Shown: positions 25,070-37,880 of the stretch, piece after piece | Layout: the number at the start of each line of letters is the position of its first letter | How positions within the stretch are numbered: the first letter of the stretch is position 1 | Assembly: GCA_033439295.1 (NCBI GenBank) | Contig: JAVTLE010000004.1 | Span: 1,054,012 to 1,118,011 of the forward strand | Direction of reading: 5' to 3' | Source of the DNA: Deuterostichococcus epilithicus | Taxonomy: Eukaryota > Chlorophyta > Trebouxiophyceae > Prasiolales > Stichococcaceae | DNA length: 64,000 nt | Program-made: the position numbers and the translations under genes | The notes under the pieces: model-generated | What the model was told of the DNA's origin: nothing | Databases searched by the model: none | What the model saw: the letters and a program-made list of their open reading frames with translations, nothing else

Positions 25070-26182
25070 GGGGAGCGTCACAAGTGACGAGGTGGCGCAG
25101 CGGCATGCGTTCAGCGCTATGCACTGCCGAGCAGTAGCAGCAGCAGATGCAGACTTAGTTATGCCATGAGGGTGTACAGGGCATTTCTCTGCGGTGAAGT
25201 AGTAGTGAATACTCACCTACTGCAGCCATACCCCTAGGCCGGTATTAGGGTTCTGAAGCTCACCCGCCCTGAAGCTCTCTTCCCTCGTTCTGGTCTGCTG
25301 GTCACGCAAATGCCCTTGCAAAGCGCAGGTTGAGCATTGAGCAGCGCAGAGCGGCAGTGCGCAAGTCCTAAACGGTCAAGGTAGCTGTGCAGTGCAAGTA
25401 ACTTCCGGCTGCATCGGGCGCGGGCCGCACATCGGCGCAAGCCTTGCCAGATACCCACCCCAAGTTGCAGACCCCTGAGGGCTATCTGGCGTGGGCAATA
25501 CACCAGACCCGCTTCGTACACCAGCATGCAGACGATCGGCATGCCGTGCCCGTGCTAGCTATGGAGCGCCTATTCAGCAACGGCCTGGCGGGCGCTTCAG
25601 CAGGTGGGCACTAATCCCCTGCCCTGTCCCGTGGGTCAAAGCGCCGCATGCGTCCCGATCTTTGGGCCTCGGCACCGCCTCAGCAAAGCTGTAAGCCAAC
25701 CTCAGCCTCTGTTCCAGGATGAGCGGCCCCGCGAACCCGTCCTGCGAAACCTGGAAGCCGGATGCCCGAGAAACAACTTACTGCAGCGACTTCGGCCGGG
25801 CAATAGTGAACTCACCTGATGTCGTCATGCGGCTTAGAGCGCCGTCCGTGATCTTTCAGGTGGACTCGGCGACGTACACCTGTCCAGCCATGCCCAGCGG
25901 CAGGGCGCATTTGCCGGCCGCTGCAAGCCACCCCGGCGCAGCTGCCATAGCCCGTGGCGCAGCCGCCAGCCAGACCACGCGCTACTGCCGCCACTGGTCG
26001 CGCAGGTGCAGTCGATCGCACGATCCCCACGCTTGCTATGCTGCACGGGCGACGTATGCGGTCAGGCGTTGCATTGCAATCCTGCCCGCGACGATGGCAT
26101 TTCTTGACCAAAGCTCGTTCAGGCGGCCAGCCAGTGCTCGGCAGAAGCGTCTGACATGATCCTCTGGCCTGCGTCCTCGCAG
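25070..26182. other. Intergenic / unresolved RSH1 5' region
   Basis: About 1.1 kb between the stop of the RNA-binding gene and the first supported RSH1 exon. The RSH1 first exon and plastid transit peptide probably lie here. A candidate Met at 25826 opens an Arg/Ala/Ser-rich frame, but no phase-compatible join to the exon at 26183 was found. Nothing else is supported. Confidence 0.45.
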
Positions 26183-29100
26183 GCGCTGAGCGTGGCGCGG
26201 GGCAGGGGGGCGTTGCAATTGGTGCACAGCGCGCTGCAGCAGATCGATTACTCGGTGGGCCTCCTGCTGCTCATGATCGGTATTGGCTCCCAAAAATATG
26301 TCCTGCCTTGCAGAGCGCAGCAGCAATCCAACTTTGGCTGCCTGCACAGTGTGCCTGGCGCCTGTGAGGTTGATGCCATCACCCACACATCAGGTGTGTC
26401 CATGCCTGCAGTTTTATCGGCGCCTGGAGAAGTCGGGCGAGGAGATCACGGAGGACTTCCTGTGGGGCCGCCTGGAGCCGCTGCTGCACTACCTGCCCCC
26501 AGAGCAGCTCGCAAAGGTCCGCACGCTGCGTGCTGTTCGCCCCCCGCTGTTAAGAGCTGCATATGCAGATTGAGGGCATCTGTGCGCCTGGGCTGCAGCC
26601 ACAGCGCCTGGCAGCCATGCAATCAGAGGCTCTACATGACCATGAGATACACTCGTGATGCTGCTAGCATACTGACGAAACAGCGATGCTGCTTCCTCGA
26701 CAGATCTTTGACATCCTCCTCCTCCTCATCCGATTCTCAAGTGCAGGACGTGCTGTGGCTGGCGTACGGCAGCCATGCGGGGCAGCTGAGCAGACGAGCT
26801 TGACCTTGTGCTGTGCTGAAGTTGTATCCTCCTGAAACCTCGCACAGGTCCAGGAGGCGCTGTCTCTGGCGTACGACAGCCATGCGGGTCAGCTGCGCAA
26901 AAGTGGCGAAAAGTACATTACGCACCCCGTGGAGGTCGCCCGCATCCTCGCGGAGCTGCAGATGGACGCCGAGAGCCTCGCCGCGGGGCTGCTGCACGAC
27001 ACAGTCGAGGACACAGATGTTGTGTCCTTCGAAGAAATCGAGGTGCGTTGCTGCAGGGAGTGTGACCGGGGTCTCCCCTTTGCACTCTCAGAAAAGGAGG
27101 GGCTGCTGCACGACATGCACGAGACCGCACAGTTTCCATTACGGAAATGGAGGCGTGCATGCTGTCAGTCTATAGATGTCTCCGTGAGGGCTTTGCCTGC
27201 CGCATCTTGTGCGTCATCAGGCGCTGTGGCATACTCTCATTGAAGACGCCAATGCTGTGTCATTTGATGAGCCGTGCGGCGAAGCCCGGTGGGCGATCAC
27301 ACACGGAGGGAACAAGCCCTTCGACACTGTCGTGAACTTGTGTCTTTTAGGGACATCAAGTTGCATAGGGCTGGCTCCGCGAGGACTGCTCTGGATCCAG
27401 GGTTGCCCCCATGGCATGAGCGCAGTAATTCACATTCATGTTGCTGTCTCCTCCGTAACCTACTGGGACAGGCATGCATGCAGCGTGCCCCTGTGCCCCG
27501 TGGGCCAGGAAAGGGGGAGGAAAGGAAAAGAAGGAGGAGCAGCCGGGAAGGGGGAAAGAGAACAGCAAGCGCTGAGTTGGTGCTGAGCAGCCGAGAAGGA
27601 GGCAGCTCATGACACAAATTGCTACCGCCGCCGCGCAGCTGTGGTTTGGGCCGGGCGTGCGCAGCATCGTGGAGGGGGAGACGCGGTTCTCCAAGATCGG
27701 CAACTTCAAGGAGGCTGCGCCGGGCGAGGCCATCGACCTCAAGGCGCTGGACCTGCAGCAGCTGTTCCTGGCCATGACCGAGGAGGCGAGCCGTTCTGTC
27801 GACATAGCATGTGTTTCCTTGACCTGCAATGGTGACAAGCGACCTTGGCTTGCCGCCACCCCTAGCCCCTCGGCTTGCGCTGCTGTGGCGACCGCGACTG
27901 CAGGGCGGTCGAACAAGGGCGGTCGAAACGAAGCCATGCCTGTGCATGCTCGTTCACCCGCCCTCAGCGCGCACAGGTCCTGCCGCAGGCTGCTCACACT
28001 CGGCCTGGACCTCAGCAACCTCAACATATCAGTTTAGTAACCACAACACATCAGTTGAGCATGCAGACTCTGGTGGTGTGCAGGTGCGCATCATCATCGT
28101 CAAGCTGGCGGACCGACTGCACAACATGCGCACGCTGGACAGCATGCCGCCGCACAAGCAGAAGAAGATCGCTGACGAGACGCTGCAGGCGCGCCCGCCG
28201 CTCCTTGTCGCATCACTCCTCCATGGCTGGCAGCAAGCATTTTGTGCGCAATTGCGCAGTTCCTGCTGGGTGTTGAACCTGCCATGCTCTGTGCAATGCA
28301 CTGGTCCCGAACCCTGGCGAAGAGTGCCTTCCGCCGGGGCTCGGCCAGCCACTGCGTGCACTGCTTTGGCAGTTTGCAGATATGGATGTCTGACGAAACC
28401 TGCAGGTGTTTGCACCGCTGGCGCGGCTGCTGGGGCTGTACAGCATCAAGGAGGAGCTGGAGGCGCTGTCGTTCAAGCACAGCCAGCCCGAGGCGCACAA
28501 GGCAAGTTCATTTGTACTGACAATTACTATGGATATGTTGTTTCATAGGTTAGCTTCGTCGTAGACAAGTGGTCTGGCCCTCCTTGCCATCGTGAAGTCT
28601 GCGCAGCCGGCCGCGCTTCGGAAAAGGGGGGGGCTGTGCACCGCCAACACCCAGGCAGCTCAGGAAGGGTGTGGGTGCTGCATTCGAGGCAGGCGATGGC
28701 GATCTGGGACGCGCCGCCAGATCAGCAGCTGCCAGCAGTGGGTTGAGCCTCAGCGAGCTGGCGCCCAAACACTGGTGAATCAGTTTCAAGCAAGAACCGT
28801 TTGGGCCACTGCGCTCCTCAGGCGATGGTGGACCACCTCAACGCGCTGCGAGAGCAGCAGCTGCCGGCGGTGGACAAGGCGTGCCGGGCGCTGGAGGCGG
28901 TGCTCGCCGCCGACACCTACCTGGCCGCCCGCCTGCACTCCGTCACCGTGGAGTCCCACAACAAGGCGCTGTACAGCCTGCACAAGTGAGTGGTTTTTTC
29001 TACAGAAGGATTCTGCAATTCAAAACGATTCCGGAACCGTGGAGTCCCACAACAAGGCGCTGTACAGCCTGCATAAGCGACTCGTGTATCAGAAAAGGAT

Positions 29101-32100
29101 CCCGGCACATCGGCGCCCGTCTGGCGCATCATGCGTGCGGTTCCCCTGTGCATTGTAGCAGTGACACTTACAAGCTGCTGCGGATGTGGGACCACACTGC
29201 TCCTTATTGAGCCATGCACAGGGGGTGAGGCGGGTAGGTTGCCGGCTGCACCGCCAGATCCGATGCATTTCCCGACTCTCAAGCCGGGAGTCGCTCGAAG
29301 CATCCCACACCAATGCTCCTCCACCGCCCTGACATCCTGCCACGCTGCGTGCGCCGGCAGGCGGGCCTGCTACCGCTGGGGCATACTGTGCTCCTGATCG
29401 TGCACAACAGAACATGCAGGTGCGAAGCCGCGGCATACCTCTCTACCTCTTTGGCGCCGCCTGCGCCTAAACCTCAGTCGTACACACTTCGGTCCTGCAC
29501 TCTGTGCTGCAGGAAGTGCCAGGCGAAGGGCATTGCGCTGAAGGACCTGCGCGATGTGGCTCAGCTGCGAGTGGTGCTGCACCCCCGGCGGGGCAGCGGC
29601 AGCGGCAGCGGCAGCGGCAGCGGCAGCCAGCACACCGACGCGGACGACAAGCAGCTGTGCTACCACGTCATGGGCCTGGTGAGTCGTTCTGCCGCACAAC
29701 CCCGAGCGGAGATGCATTGCACACGTTGTTGCGCAGTTCAAGGATGATGCAGCTGGTGTCTGCTTGATGCCTCGGAGGAGGAATGAGAGGCGAAGGAGTA
29801 CGGAGGATGTCTGACGCGTGCACCTCTGACCGTGCCAGGTGCACACGGTGTGGGCGCCCATCCCGGGCTTTGTCAAGGACTACATCGCGACGCCCAAGCC
29901 CAATGGCTACCAGGCATGGTCCTGTCTTTTGTCTCCACCAGTCTCCAACGATCGACCTCCGTACAACCCCAGCTTGCCGCACTTCTCTTCTGCTTTCTCC
30001 GGAGCGTGAGGCCTCGGCTGGCAGCAGGCCAAGGCCTCGTTTCACCTCCTGATCCAAGCTCCCGAACACATTATTCAAGTGGGTGAGTTCTGCTGCCCTT
30101 TGCTGCCGCAGAGCCTGCACACAACCGTGCTGCCGCTGGGGGCAGAGCCGCTGTTCCCGCTGGAGGTGCACATCCGCACGGGCGCGATGCACCGCCTCGC
30201 GCAGTACGGCATCGCCTGCGAGAACTGGGTAAGCAACAGTTGCTACTTCCGTTCCTGGTCCCCAGCCCCGCCCCAGCTGTTGCGAGGGGGTGTGCTGAGT
30301 AATTATCAGCTTGTGTCTGCTGGACACTCCCTGCATCCGTGCGCTCGTGCACTGACCCACCTTCGGAAGGCGGTGCCGCCCGGTTCGACATCACTGCAGG
30401 CTGCAGAGCTCTACTGCGTAGACTGCGCCGGGAATGTCAACGAGGGACTGTCAACGAGGGGATTTGCAGCGGTCCAGCCAGGGCAACGAGCCGTGCACCT
30501 TGTGTTCACGCCAGGTGGCGGCCTTCCGCTCGCCGGTCGCGGCCGCCACGTCGCTGGATGGGCCGGACGCGTTGCCCAAGTCGCCCACGGAGTCGGAGTT
30601 GGCGCCCATCGACAGCATCGACAGGGTGCGCACCCTGTCTGCGCGAGCCTCTGCCCACTGGTTGCGTGACTGCCAGGTCCGAGGGGCGCAGCCTCTCTGC
30701 AGGACGGCTGCTCATGCGCGCCCCTGCGCCGCCACGGCGAGACTGTCCTGGCGCAGCAGTGCGGGCCCCCATCGCTGCGAGCTGCTGCAGAGGTTGCGGA
30801 GCTCGGCTGCCGGCACGGCGTCCCAGCCACCGCGTCTACGCCCCATCAGGGCTGTCGCGGTACGAGGGTGCAGAACGAAAAACCTCAAACAAAACTCTGC
30901 TGCAGGACGGCGTCGGCGACGCGGCGGACAGGCCGGACGACCCGGCGGCGGCGCAGCGGGAGGCAGGTCGGGGCGGCCAGCTGGGGCCGGACGCCTACCG
31001 GGACCTGCTGCGGGGGCCCGTCAACGGCACCAAGCCCAATGGCGCGCCCGTCAACGGCGCGCTCAGCGGCGTCAGGGTCAACGGCGCCAAGGTGCGCAAG
31101 TTGAAGCTGGCACTCGATCATTCCAGCCCCAGTCACGCTGGCTGGGGTGTATACTGGAAGCTTGACTTGGATCCGAAGGTCGCACTGAATGGCTCGAAGG
31201 CACCTGGCATAGATGGGCGTCTCTGGCCGCACATGCTGTAGTTGCTGCTGGAATTGGAATCATGCCTGCTGTCAACAATTGGTCTGCCGGCTCGGATGCG
31301 CAGGTGAAGGGCGCTGTGGATGCTGCCACATCTTTGCCGGGCAGCGGCAGCAGCGGCATCCCATCCACCATAAAAAGCTCTGTGCAGGTGCGGCAATCCA
31401 GTTATACAAGCTGCATGTGCTGCCGCCAGGCCATGCTTTGCCATTGCCACATGGCCAGCAAACTAGTGCGTGCACAATCAATGACTCTGATCGGACACGG
31501 ACGTCGATCATTGCAGGACGGCAGCGGCAGCGGCGGTGCCGGCGGCGGCCTGACACGGCTGGACCAACAGGTCATGGCGCGCCGCGTCAACTGGCTCACA
31601 AGCATCCGCGAGTGGCAGGTGCGCGCCTGCTTCACAGCACTCCATGACTGCACACCATCTCTGCGCCACCCCACGCGGACCGCAACTCCGGCCTGGAGGG
31701 TGCCTTGACTAGCACTTCCTTTAAATGCTTCCCGGCAGGCTTGCGGTCGTGCTCAATGCCTGCAGCTGCTGCTTCGGTGCTGCTTGCTCGCACCGCGCAC
31801 GCTGCTCGCCCGGTCGCTTACGGACTTGTGCTCACTCGCATGCAGGCGGAGTTCCTGAACACCATGCCGCCGCGTGAGTTCGTGGACTGCATCACGGACG
31901 ACCTCCTAGGCCAAGGCGTCTTTGTGTTCACGCCCTCCGGCGCGCCCATGCGCCTGCCCAAGGTGCGCCATCACCGTTGCCATTGCCACTGCCATTGCCC
32001 TTTTGGGTCCACCTGCTTCCTCTACATTGCCTGCTTTTCGTACTTGCTCCTGCATGATGAGGTTGCAGGCGCCTGGGCGTGATGGAGCACAGGTGCCCCT

Positions 32101-35100
32101 TACGAGCAGCCCTGCCCTGCCTCGTCTGCATGACACTCTCAACAGTTGTGGCTTGTCAGGGCCCTGCGGTCGCATGCCAGGCCTGCGAAACTGTTGCCGC
32201 CCTGCCGCTGCCCATCTGCTGGCGATGGCCACACCATTCTAGGAGTCTGGAATTTGCCCGCATGCGCAGTGCGCAGCGTTTGGGACTATGTGGGCGATGC
32301 CGTGGCACAGGGAGTAGTGCTGATGGCAGCGTCCCATGTGCACGACGGCTGGCTCATCAAGTCACTTGGAAAATTGTTTCATGATGTGTTGACCCATCCG
32401 CAGGGCGCCACGGTGGTGGACTTCGCCTACCACGTGCACACGGATGTGGGCAACCAGATGAAGGAGGCCAAGGTCAACGGCAAGGTTGTGCCGCCCGACT
32501 ACGCCCTCAAAAACGCCGAGGCACGCACCTTGTGCCAAAGAAATATTTTGCCGAAGAAACGTATGCGAATGCTTCTTCCGGGGGTCTCCTCCTCGCCACC
32601 CGTCCTTCCGTTGTCGCCTCCCTTTGTGTCTCTCGAGGGCTGGGCCCGGGCGCCTCAGGCGGCCTCCCAGCGCCTGCTCCCTGCTGGCTCGAGTCGCTGC
32701 CCCAGGCAGGGTGTCGTGTTCAGCCGTGCTGAGGGCGGGTCCGGTGTGGCATTGCGCAGGTGGTGGAGATCATCGTGCAGGGGTCGGAGGTGACGGTACA
32801 GGACGTGCTGCGGCATCAGGTGCCCCGTTCTCTCCACCCGACATGCCGTTCGGAGGGGGCGGCCACCAGATGTATGTGTCTGGTGCTGCGCTGTGTGCGG
32901 AGGGCGGCACGGGCTTGCTGGCATGCAGCTGGTGGAGATCACCTGTGCCAGGCCTCGGCAGGGGTGCATCGCGCATCTGCTGCATGCGCAAGGCTGTTGC
33001 ACTGTGGGCGACGGCCCGGGAACGGACAGCAGCGCTGCGGCCGACCACCCAAACATCATCCGCACAACTGCAGGCATTTCATCTCTGAAATTCTTTTCCG
33101 AATTATCTTCAGCGGTGGCGGCCGACGACACGGAGCGCACGCCACAAGCTGGCCAAGTTCGTTAAGGACAAGGAGCACTTGCTGCGCCCGGACCCCTCCT
33201 CCCCCGAAGGTGCCGCGGCGCCACCCTGCCCCCACCCCCCCTTTCCACTAGGATGACCAGCCACATTAGGACTGAGACACGGCCCAAACGTCCTAAAGCG
33301 GCAGCAGTGAGGAATCTTGGACTGGCGGTGCGGGCGGCACCGCCTGCCGTCCGCAGGCGGACGCCCAGTTGGCTGGAAAGCCTGCAAGGCATTCCTCGAG
33401 CGGCACGGTCCCCCAGTCCCCCAGGCAGCTGCCGCTGAGCCGCGCCTGAGCATCCGAGCTCGGGCCCTGTCCGAGCTGTTTCTGGTGACGCATAAGCGTC
33501 CCCAGGCTGCAGTCCGAACCTGCTGAGCTGTACTCTGCATGGACACCTGCTGCACGCACCTGAAGCCGAGTCCTCTGGGCTGCGAAACAGTAAGGCGACT
33601 TGATGCATGCTTTCTATGTGCTACAGGCTGGCATGAAGCATCCTGGACTGCTCTGAGAATGACTTGGCCCATGCTGTTGTCAAGACCAGGTTTCGAATCC
33701 CGCAGGCCGCATGCTGGCGCACGGCATCCTGGACCGGGTGCTGGACATGGGGAACCCGCCGCCGGCGGCGCGCGCCACGTCGTGGCTGCTGGTGCGCTGC
33801 TCCGACCGTGCCGGGCTGCTGGCGGAGGTCGCCGCCACCATCAGCATGCACGGCCACAACATCCAGGTGGGTTGCCGGCGCGCCCGTGCCACGTCCTTCA
33901 AGCTGCCGCGAAGCGCAAGACGGCGGCCCCAACCGGCCCTCGGCTCGCGAGCTCTTGCCTGAAGGGCTCCCTCGCTCCTGCGTGGCCTGCTGGTTACCTG
34001 ACGTTCCTCGCAGGGCAGCACGTCCACTCTGGGCGCGGAAGCATTCAGCGCTTGTGCGCGTGTCGTGGAGTCGACATCACAAGATGTCAAATGCCGTTCT
34101 GAAGGATGGATGTATGCTGTTATGGCAGGAGTACACAGGCAACGGCTGCAGCGGCGGCAGCTCAACGGACTCATGGATGCAGTTTGTCGTCGAGGGCGAC
34201 CCCAGCCAGTGCGCTGACATGGTGGGCCGGCACTCCCGTCTCCTGGCTTTCACGGGCGGCACAGAAGCTGCCGCTGGCCCCAGCCCCACCTCGTGCATCC
34301 GTACAACACGCATGGGGCAACCAGCACCTGGCTGTGGCTCCAAACTTGCGCAGCGGGCAATCACGACCCACCTGCACCTGCCGCGCCCGCGACAATTGCG
34401 CCGCTGCGCCATGGAGAGCTGACAATCACGTTCCACCCGCGGCTGCCTGCAGCACTGTGCGGTGGTTGACAGCTGCTTGGGTTGAGCACTTGCAGTAGAG
34501 CCATCGACTGAAAAGCCTTCACAATGGCAGGTGGCCGCCATCGAGCTGACGCCAACGGTGTCTTCGGTGACCTGCGGCCCGGGGCGACCAGACCCCTCGC
34601 AGCTGCCCGGCGCGGCTAGCCGCAGCGGCGTGTCTTCCTCCNGNCCTTCGCCGNCNGCCGGCCCGGCAGCGGGCGGCGCCGCGCCGGGCAGCGACAACGG
34701 GGCCTCGACGAACGGCAGCGGCCCGCACAGCGGCAGCGGCGCCTCGGTCACGGCAGGGTTTGCGCCCGGCACGGCGTCGCCGACTTCGAATGGGGCGGGC
34801 CTAAGCAGCGGCGGCAGTGGCCCTGCCTGGCAGAATCAGCCGTTGTGGCAGCTGCCCGGGCGGCAGCAGCAGCCAGCACCTCCCCCAGATGCCGAGAACG
34901 GCGGAGGCAACGGCGTCAGCAGCAGCTTCAGCTGGCGCCCCGCATCAGGAGGACCAGCTTCCCCCCTCAGCCCAGCCGGCAGCCTGTTTGGAGGCAACGG
35001 CAGCAGTGGCGTCCCTGCCCAGAGCCCGCGCAATGGTGGCGCTGGCACGCAGCAGAGCCCGCCGCCGCCGCACCCGCCGCTCGCCTGGGCAGGCACCGTT

Positions 35101-35283
35101 GGCCGCGGCGGTGCGGCGTGGCCGGACCAGCAGCCACAGCGCATCCAGCAGCAGTCACCGGGCGGCAGCGCAGAGCCGAGCTCTGGGAGCTCGACGCCGG
35201 AGCGGCGGCGGCGGCGGCAACAGGGCCCTGGCGCCGGCGGCATGCTGGGCTCCTACAGCTGGTGGCGGCCGCCATTTGGCTGA
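26183..35283 (+). CDS. RSH1: RSH1-type (p)ppGpp hydrolase with ACT domain, 5' end unresolved
   Basis: Plastid-type (p)ppGpp enzyme. Ordered exons match plant RSH1: [20 protein letters not shown] (about 26415-26475); HD domain with [30 protein letters not shown] (26925-27020), [13 protein letters not shown] (27660-27720) and [16 protein letters not shown] (28090-28140); synthetase-like region with [32 protein letters not shown] and [19 protein letters not shown] (29515-30230); [15 protein letters not shown] (about 31575); TGS with [14 protein letters not shown] and [17 protein letters not shown] (31920-32455); ACT domain with [18 protein letters not shown] (about 33790-33865) and WMQFVVEGD (about 34170-34200). 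It ends in a Gly/Ser/Pro-rich tail at TGA 35281-35283. The HD catalytic motifs are intact. In the synthetase, the usual R-x-K-x-x-YSI and D-x-R-A-x-R motifs have become [10 protein letters not shown] and DVAQLRV, suggesting hydrolase only. Single N bases at 34642, 34644, 34654 and 34656 are sequencing gaps. Confidence 0.92.
26744..26793 (+). repeat. Decayed upstream copy of the RSH1 HD-domain exon start
   Basis: Translates [11 protein letters not shown] and then reaches a stop, whereas the real exon at 26848 onward reads [15 protein letters not shown]. The copy is preceded by a pyrimidine-rich stretch and GTGCAG, so it carries its own acceptor-like site. The offset from the real copy is about 107 bases. 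Confidence 0.85.
27097..27131 (+). repeat. Short intronic copy of the RSH1 HD motif
   Basis: The string encoding [11 protein letters not shown] resembles the catalytic exon at 26984-27018 ([11 protein letters not shown]). It lies in the following intron, about 112 bases downstream. It is short and imperfect, so the duplication is likely but not certain. Confidence 0.55.
29036..29077 (+). repeat. Near-perfect downstream copy of an RSH1 exon end
   Basis: This repeats the exon end at 28945-28986 (encoding [14 protein letters not shown]) with 41 of 42 bases matching by eye, at an offset of 91 bases. In the real exon the sequence runs into the donor GTGAGT. In the copy the CAC has become CAT and no donor follows. 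Confidence 0.9.
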
Positions 35284-36700
35284 CGTGGCTGATGTCGGTT
35301 AAAGGGGTGAGCCGCCAGTGCCACCCCCCCCACCCCGCCTGGGGCCCGCCGTAGTGCAAGGTCGCCCTGCAGGAGCAGCAGGAGGCCTCTGCGGCGGGGC
35401 GCTGCCGGCGGACAGCTCTTTGGTCTCGCACATAGGGGCCTATGCAGTGGTACACGACAGCCGAGGGGTGTTGGACTCTATACAAGAGAGGAGACCGGAA
35501 CTACAAAAACATTGGCCGTTGCTGGAAGTGTGTGCGGGGAGACGTGTGCATTGAGACAGCGTTTTAAGCGGCCTGAATTGCGTACAACAAACACACTGAT
35601 GTTGATGCTGGGCGTGCTGTTGCAATGTGCGCCTTGTGTCTGTGCGATGTGTGTCGTTCTAGGGAGTGGCGTGTGTGCCTCTCCGACTCTGTCTTCTCAT
35701 CGCGCAATGAATTCACCGCAGTTGGCGAGATGACTGCTGGCAGCCGAATATTGTAATGCTATCCTTGTGAACGGGGTTCTTCCTTGCGCATTCGCGTTTT
35801 TCACCAGCTGCAATCGTGACGCAGCTCTCACAAGTTGAGCTTACAACTTGCATCCTGCTGACCTGGTGCCAACAGCCTCTATAATTGAAAGAAGTCACAA
35901 ATGTCAAAATTGGCATTCATCAAGCAAGCAAGGCACGAAAGGTTCACGATGCCAACTGCTGTAACAGTAGATCCTTCTAAAAAGCGGAACTCATGGCTGC
36001 GCTGGATGATCTAATACAAATAGCTGCGCGGCACCTTTCTAAAGGACATGTTTGGCCGGTTCACGGGAGCTGCTGCCATATGTCTCCGGCTGTGCTACTC
36101 TGTAAGACGTTTGCATGCTATAAACCATTGCAGGATGAATCAGGTGCAGCCGTCAGGATGGTGCCCCCACGGCCAAGTAGGTATGGGCCACAGCATCTAG
36201 AAGCCAACAATGTATAGTGATAAACCGTTTGCGCAGTTCCTGCCCGTGGGATCGCCCCAGTAGTACCCTCCACGCTGCGGCAGTCAGGACACCATGTCAG
36301 CGTACTGGTGCTCAATCGGCGGAGCCAAGAGCGGGAGTTAGAACATCAGTCCAGCCGGCGACACAACGTCCGGTTGGCAACAATTCGTCACGCGCATGTG
36401 GCGGAGTCGCGTACCGGTATCTTCACCCTGAACGTCACGGCCTTTTGCGCCGCCTGTGCATACTTTTGCCTGCAGCAAGCAGTCGCTCCAATCATAAGCT
36501 CAGGACAGGCCGAGATGCACAGGACAAGTCGGCAATGAGAGCACTGCAACTTGGCAGAGATGACTCCAGATGGAAAGGCACTTGACGGGCAACTCACGAG
36601 TATGTGCATGGCCGGAGACCATATCCCAGCCCTGCGATGCATAGTATTTTGTCTAAGTTGAAGATTTGGAGGCGAAACGTCGAAGCTCTCGCCGCTTAGA
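35284..36700. other. Intergenic, no supported gene
   Basis: Follows the RSH1 stop and should begin with its 3' UTR. Base composition is lower in GC than the genes. Short open frames occur on both strands, but none shows a recognisable domain or a consistent splice pattern. Confidence 0.5.
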
Positions 36701-36759
36701 GGGGAATGGCAAACAGGCTGAAAAGCGCCGGAATGATGACGAAAGCCCCGTCCCAATGG

Positions 36760-37509
36760 GAAAGGAGAGCCCGACACCATGACGACCAGGCTGCATCTGC
36801 AGCCAGGCGGGCGTGCCGCTCCGCACCTGAGCCTCTGGCAACGGTGAACTGCACAATGGTGCCCGCCCGCAGCCTGACGGTGCCAAGGCCGCCTCTCCTG
36901 GCCACCCACCTGATCACATATGGTGCCACCGCCTCCCCGCCTGCCGGCAACATGCACCAGCATTGGGTCAACGCCATACAGGAAGGCGGGGTGGGAGGGT
37001 CAGACAAACGCGCCCAGGCGCGTCGAGCGGTTTTCCGTCGGCGTGTGCGAGTGCGCAGTCGTCGGTCTGAACGTCACGGAAAGCTCTTAATGATGCACAG
37101 GGGTGGTCAACCCAGGGCCCATCCGTGGCAAGATGTGAGGCCTTGACGTCATGACGGGGGACGCCCCAACTGTCACAAGACTTGAAACACGGTATGCGGA
37201 TGAGTTATATATGGTGCGTTGCAGGCCAACCGACGGCGCGTGCGTTTTCAAGGCGTACTACACCAGAAAGATAGTCGGTGCGAGGTTTCAGAGCGGTGTC
37301 TCCCGAGGCACGCAGCCTGTGACAAAGCAGGAGAGCACAAACGCGGGAGCAAGAACCTCACGAAGAAGCTTGCGGGCCGCGGCGCTGCCAGGTTGGGCCA
37401 CCTTCACAACATCCGTGGCCGTGGCATCTTGGGGTGATGCGGCTGCCTGACTCACGGCCACGACCAGCAGCAGGGCCGCGAGGAGGCTGCAAGCGGCCCC
37501 TGACCTCAT
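36760..37509 (-). CDS. Possible small secreted protein (tentative exons)
   Basis: A minus-strand Met at 37509 opens a textbook signal peptide: SGAACSLLAALLLVVAVSQA followed by AASPQDATATDVV. The frame runs to a good donor GTGAGG near 37376. Downstream, a phase-compatible exon near 37080-37175 and a further exon near 36780-36945 (VIRWVARRGGLGTVRLRAG) have plausible acceptors. The last piece alternates like a beta-sheet protein, but no family is recognised and no stop exon was fixed. Treat the signal-peptide exon as fairly likely and the rest as weak. Confidence 0.33.
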
Positions 37510-37661
37510 TTTGAAACTTGCAAGCACAGCGCACAAGGCTCGGCAGCGGGGGCGTCGTATTGTCTGCCAGGCGAGAAGCTGGGTTAGAAGCACCCAGCTG
37601 GCAGAACCTCACGCGGAGGGAGGTCCGCCGTTGAAAAGCATAGAATAATTTGGCGGGTGCA

Positions 37662-37880
37662 GAGTTCCGCAACGATGGAGCCGGACTTCATAGCGCGGGC
37701 GGGTGGAATGCACTCGAGCCGGGGTCGACCAGGCATGCACACAATCACAGGAGGCACCGATTGGCTGAGCAGAGGGGCGATGGGTGCGTGAAGGCGGCTC
37801 CAGAAGGACAGCTACATTCTCGCAACGATGGAGTTCAGCACCAAGTCGCGGGCGGGTAAAGTGCATTCTGGCGGGGTTGA
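37662..37880. repeat. Two-copy intergenic repeat, unit about 70 bases
   Basis: The unit at 37662-37730 recurs at 37815-37880. Both share CGCAACGATGGAG, then a GCGGGCGGGT core, and end in a G-rich stretch. The period is about 150 bases and the copies are clearly diverged. No coding role is evident. Confidence 0.75.

Noticed and set aside
25088-25140. tRNA-like A-box string (TGGCGCAGCGGCATG)
   Set aside because: No B box, anticodon arm or acceptor stem could be paired around it.
36388-36963. Open frame on the minus strand downstream of the signal-peptide exon
   Set aside because: Cys-containing segments are suggestive, but splice phases do not give one consistent protein, so no stop exon was claimed.
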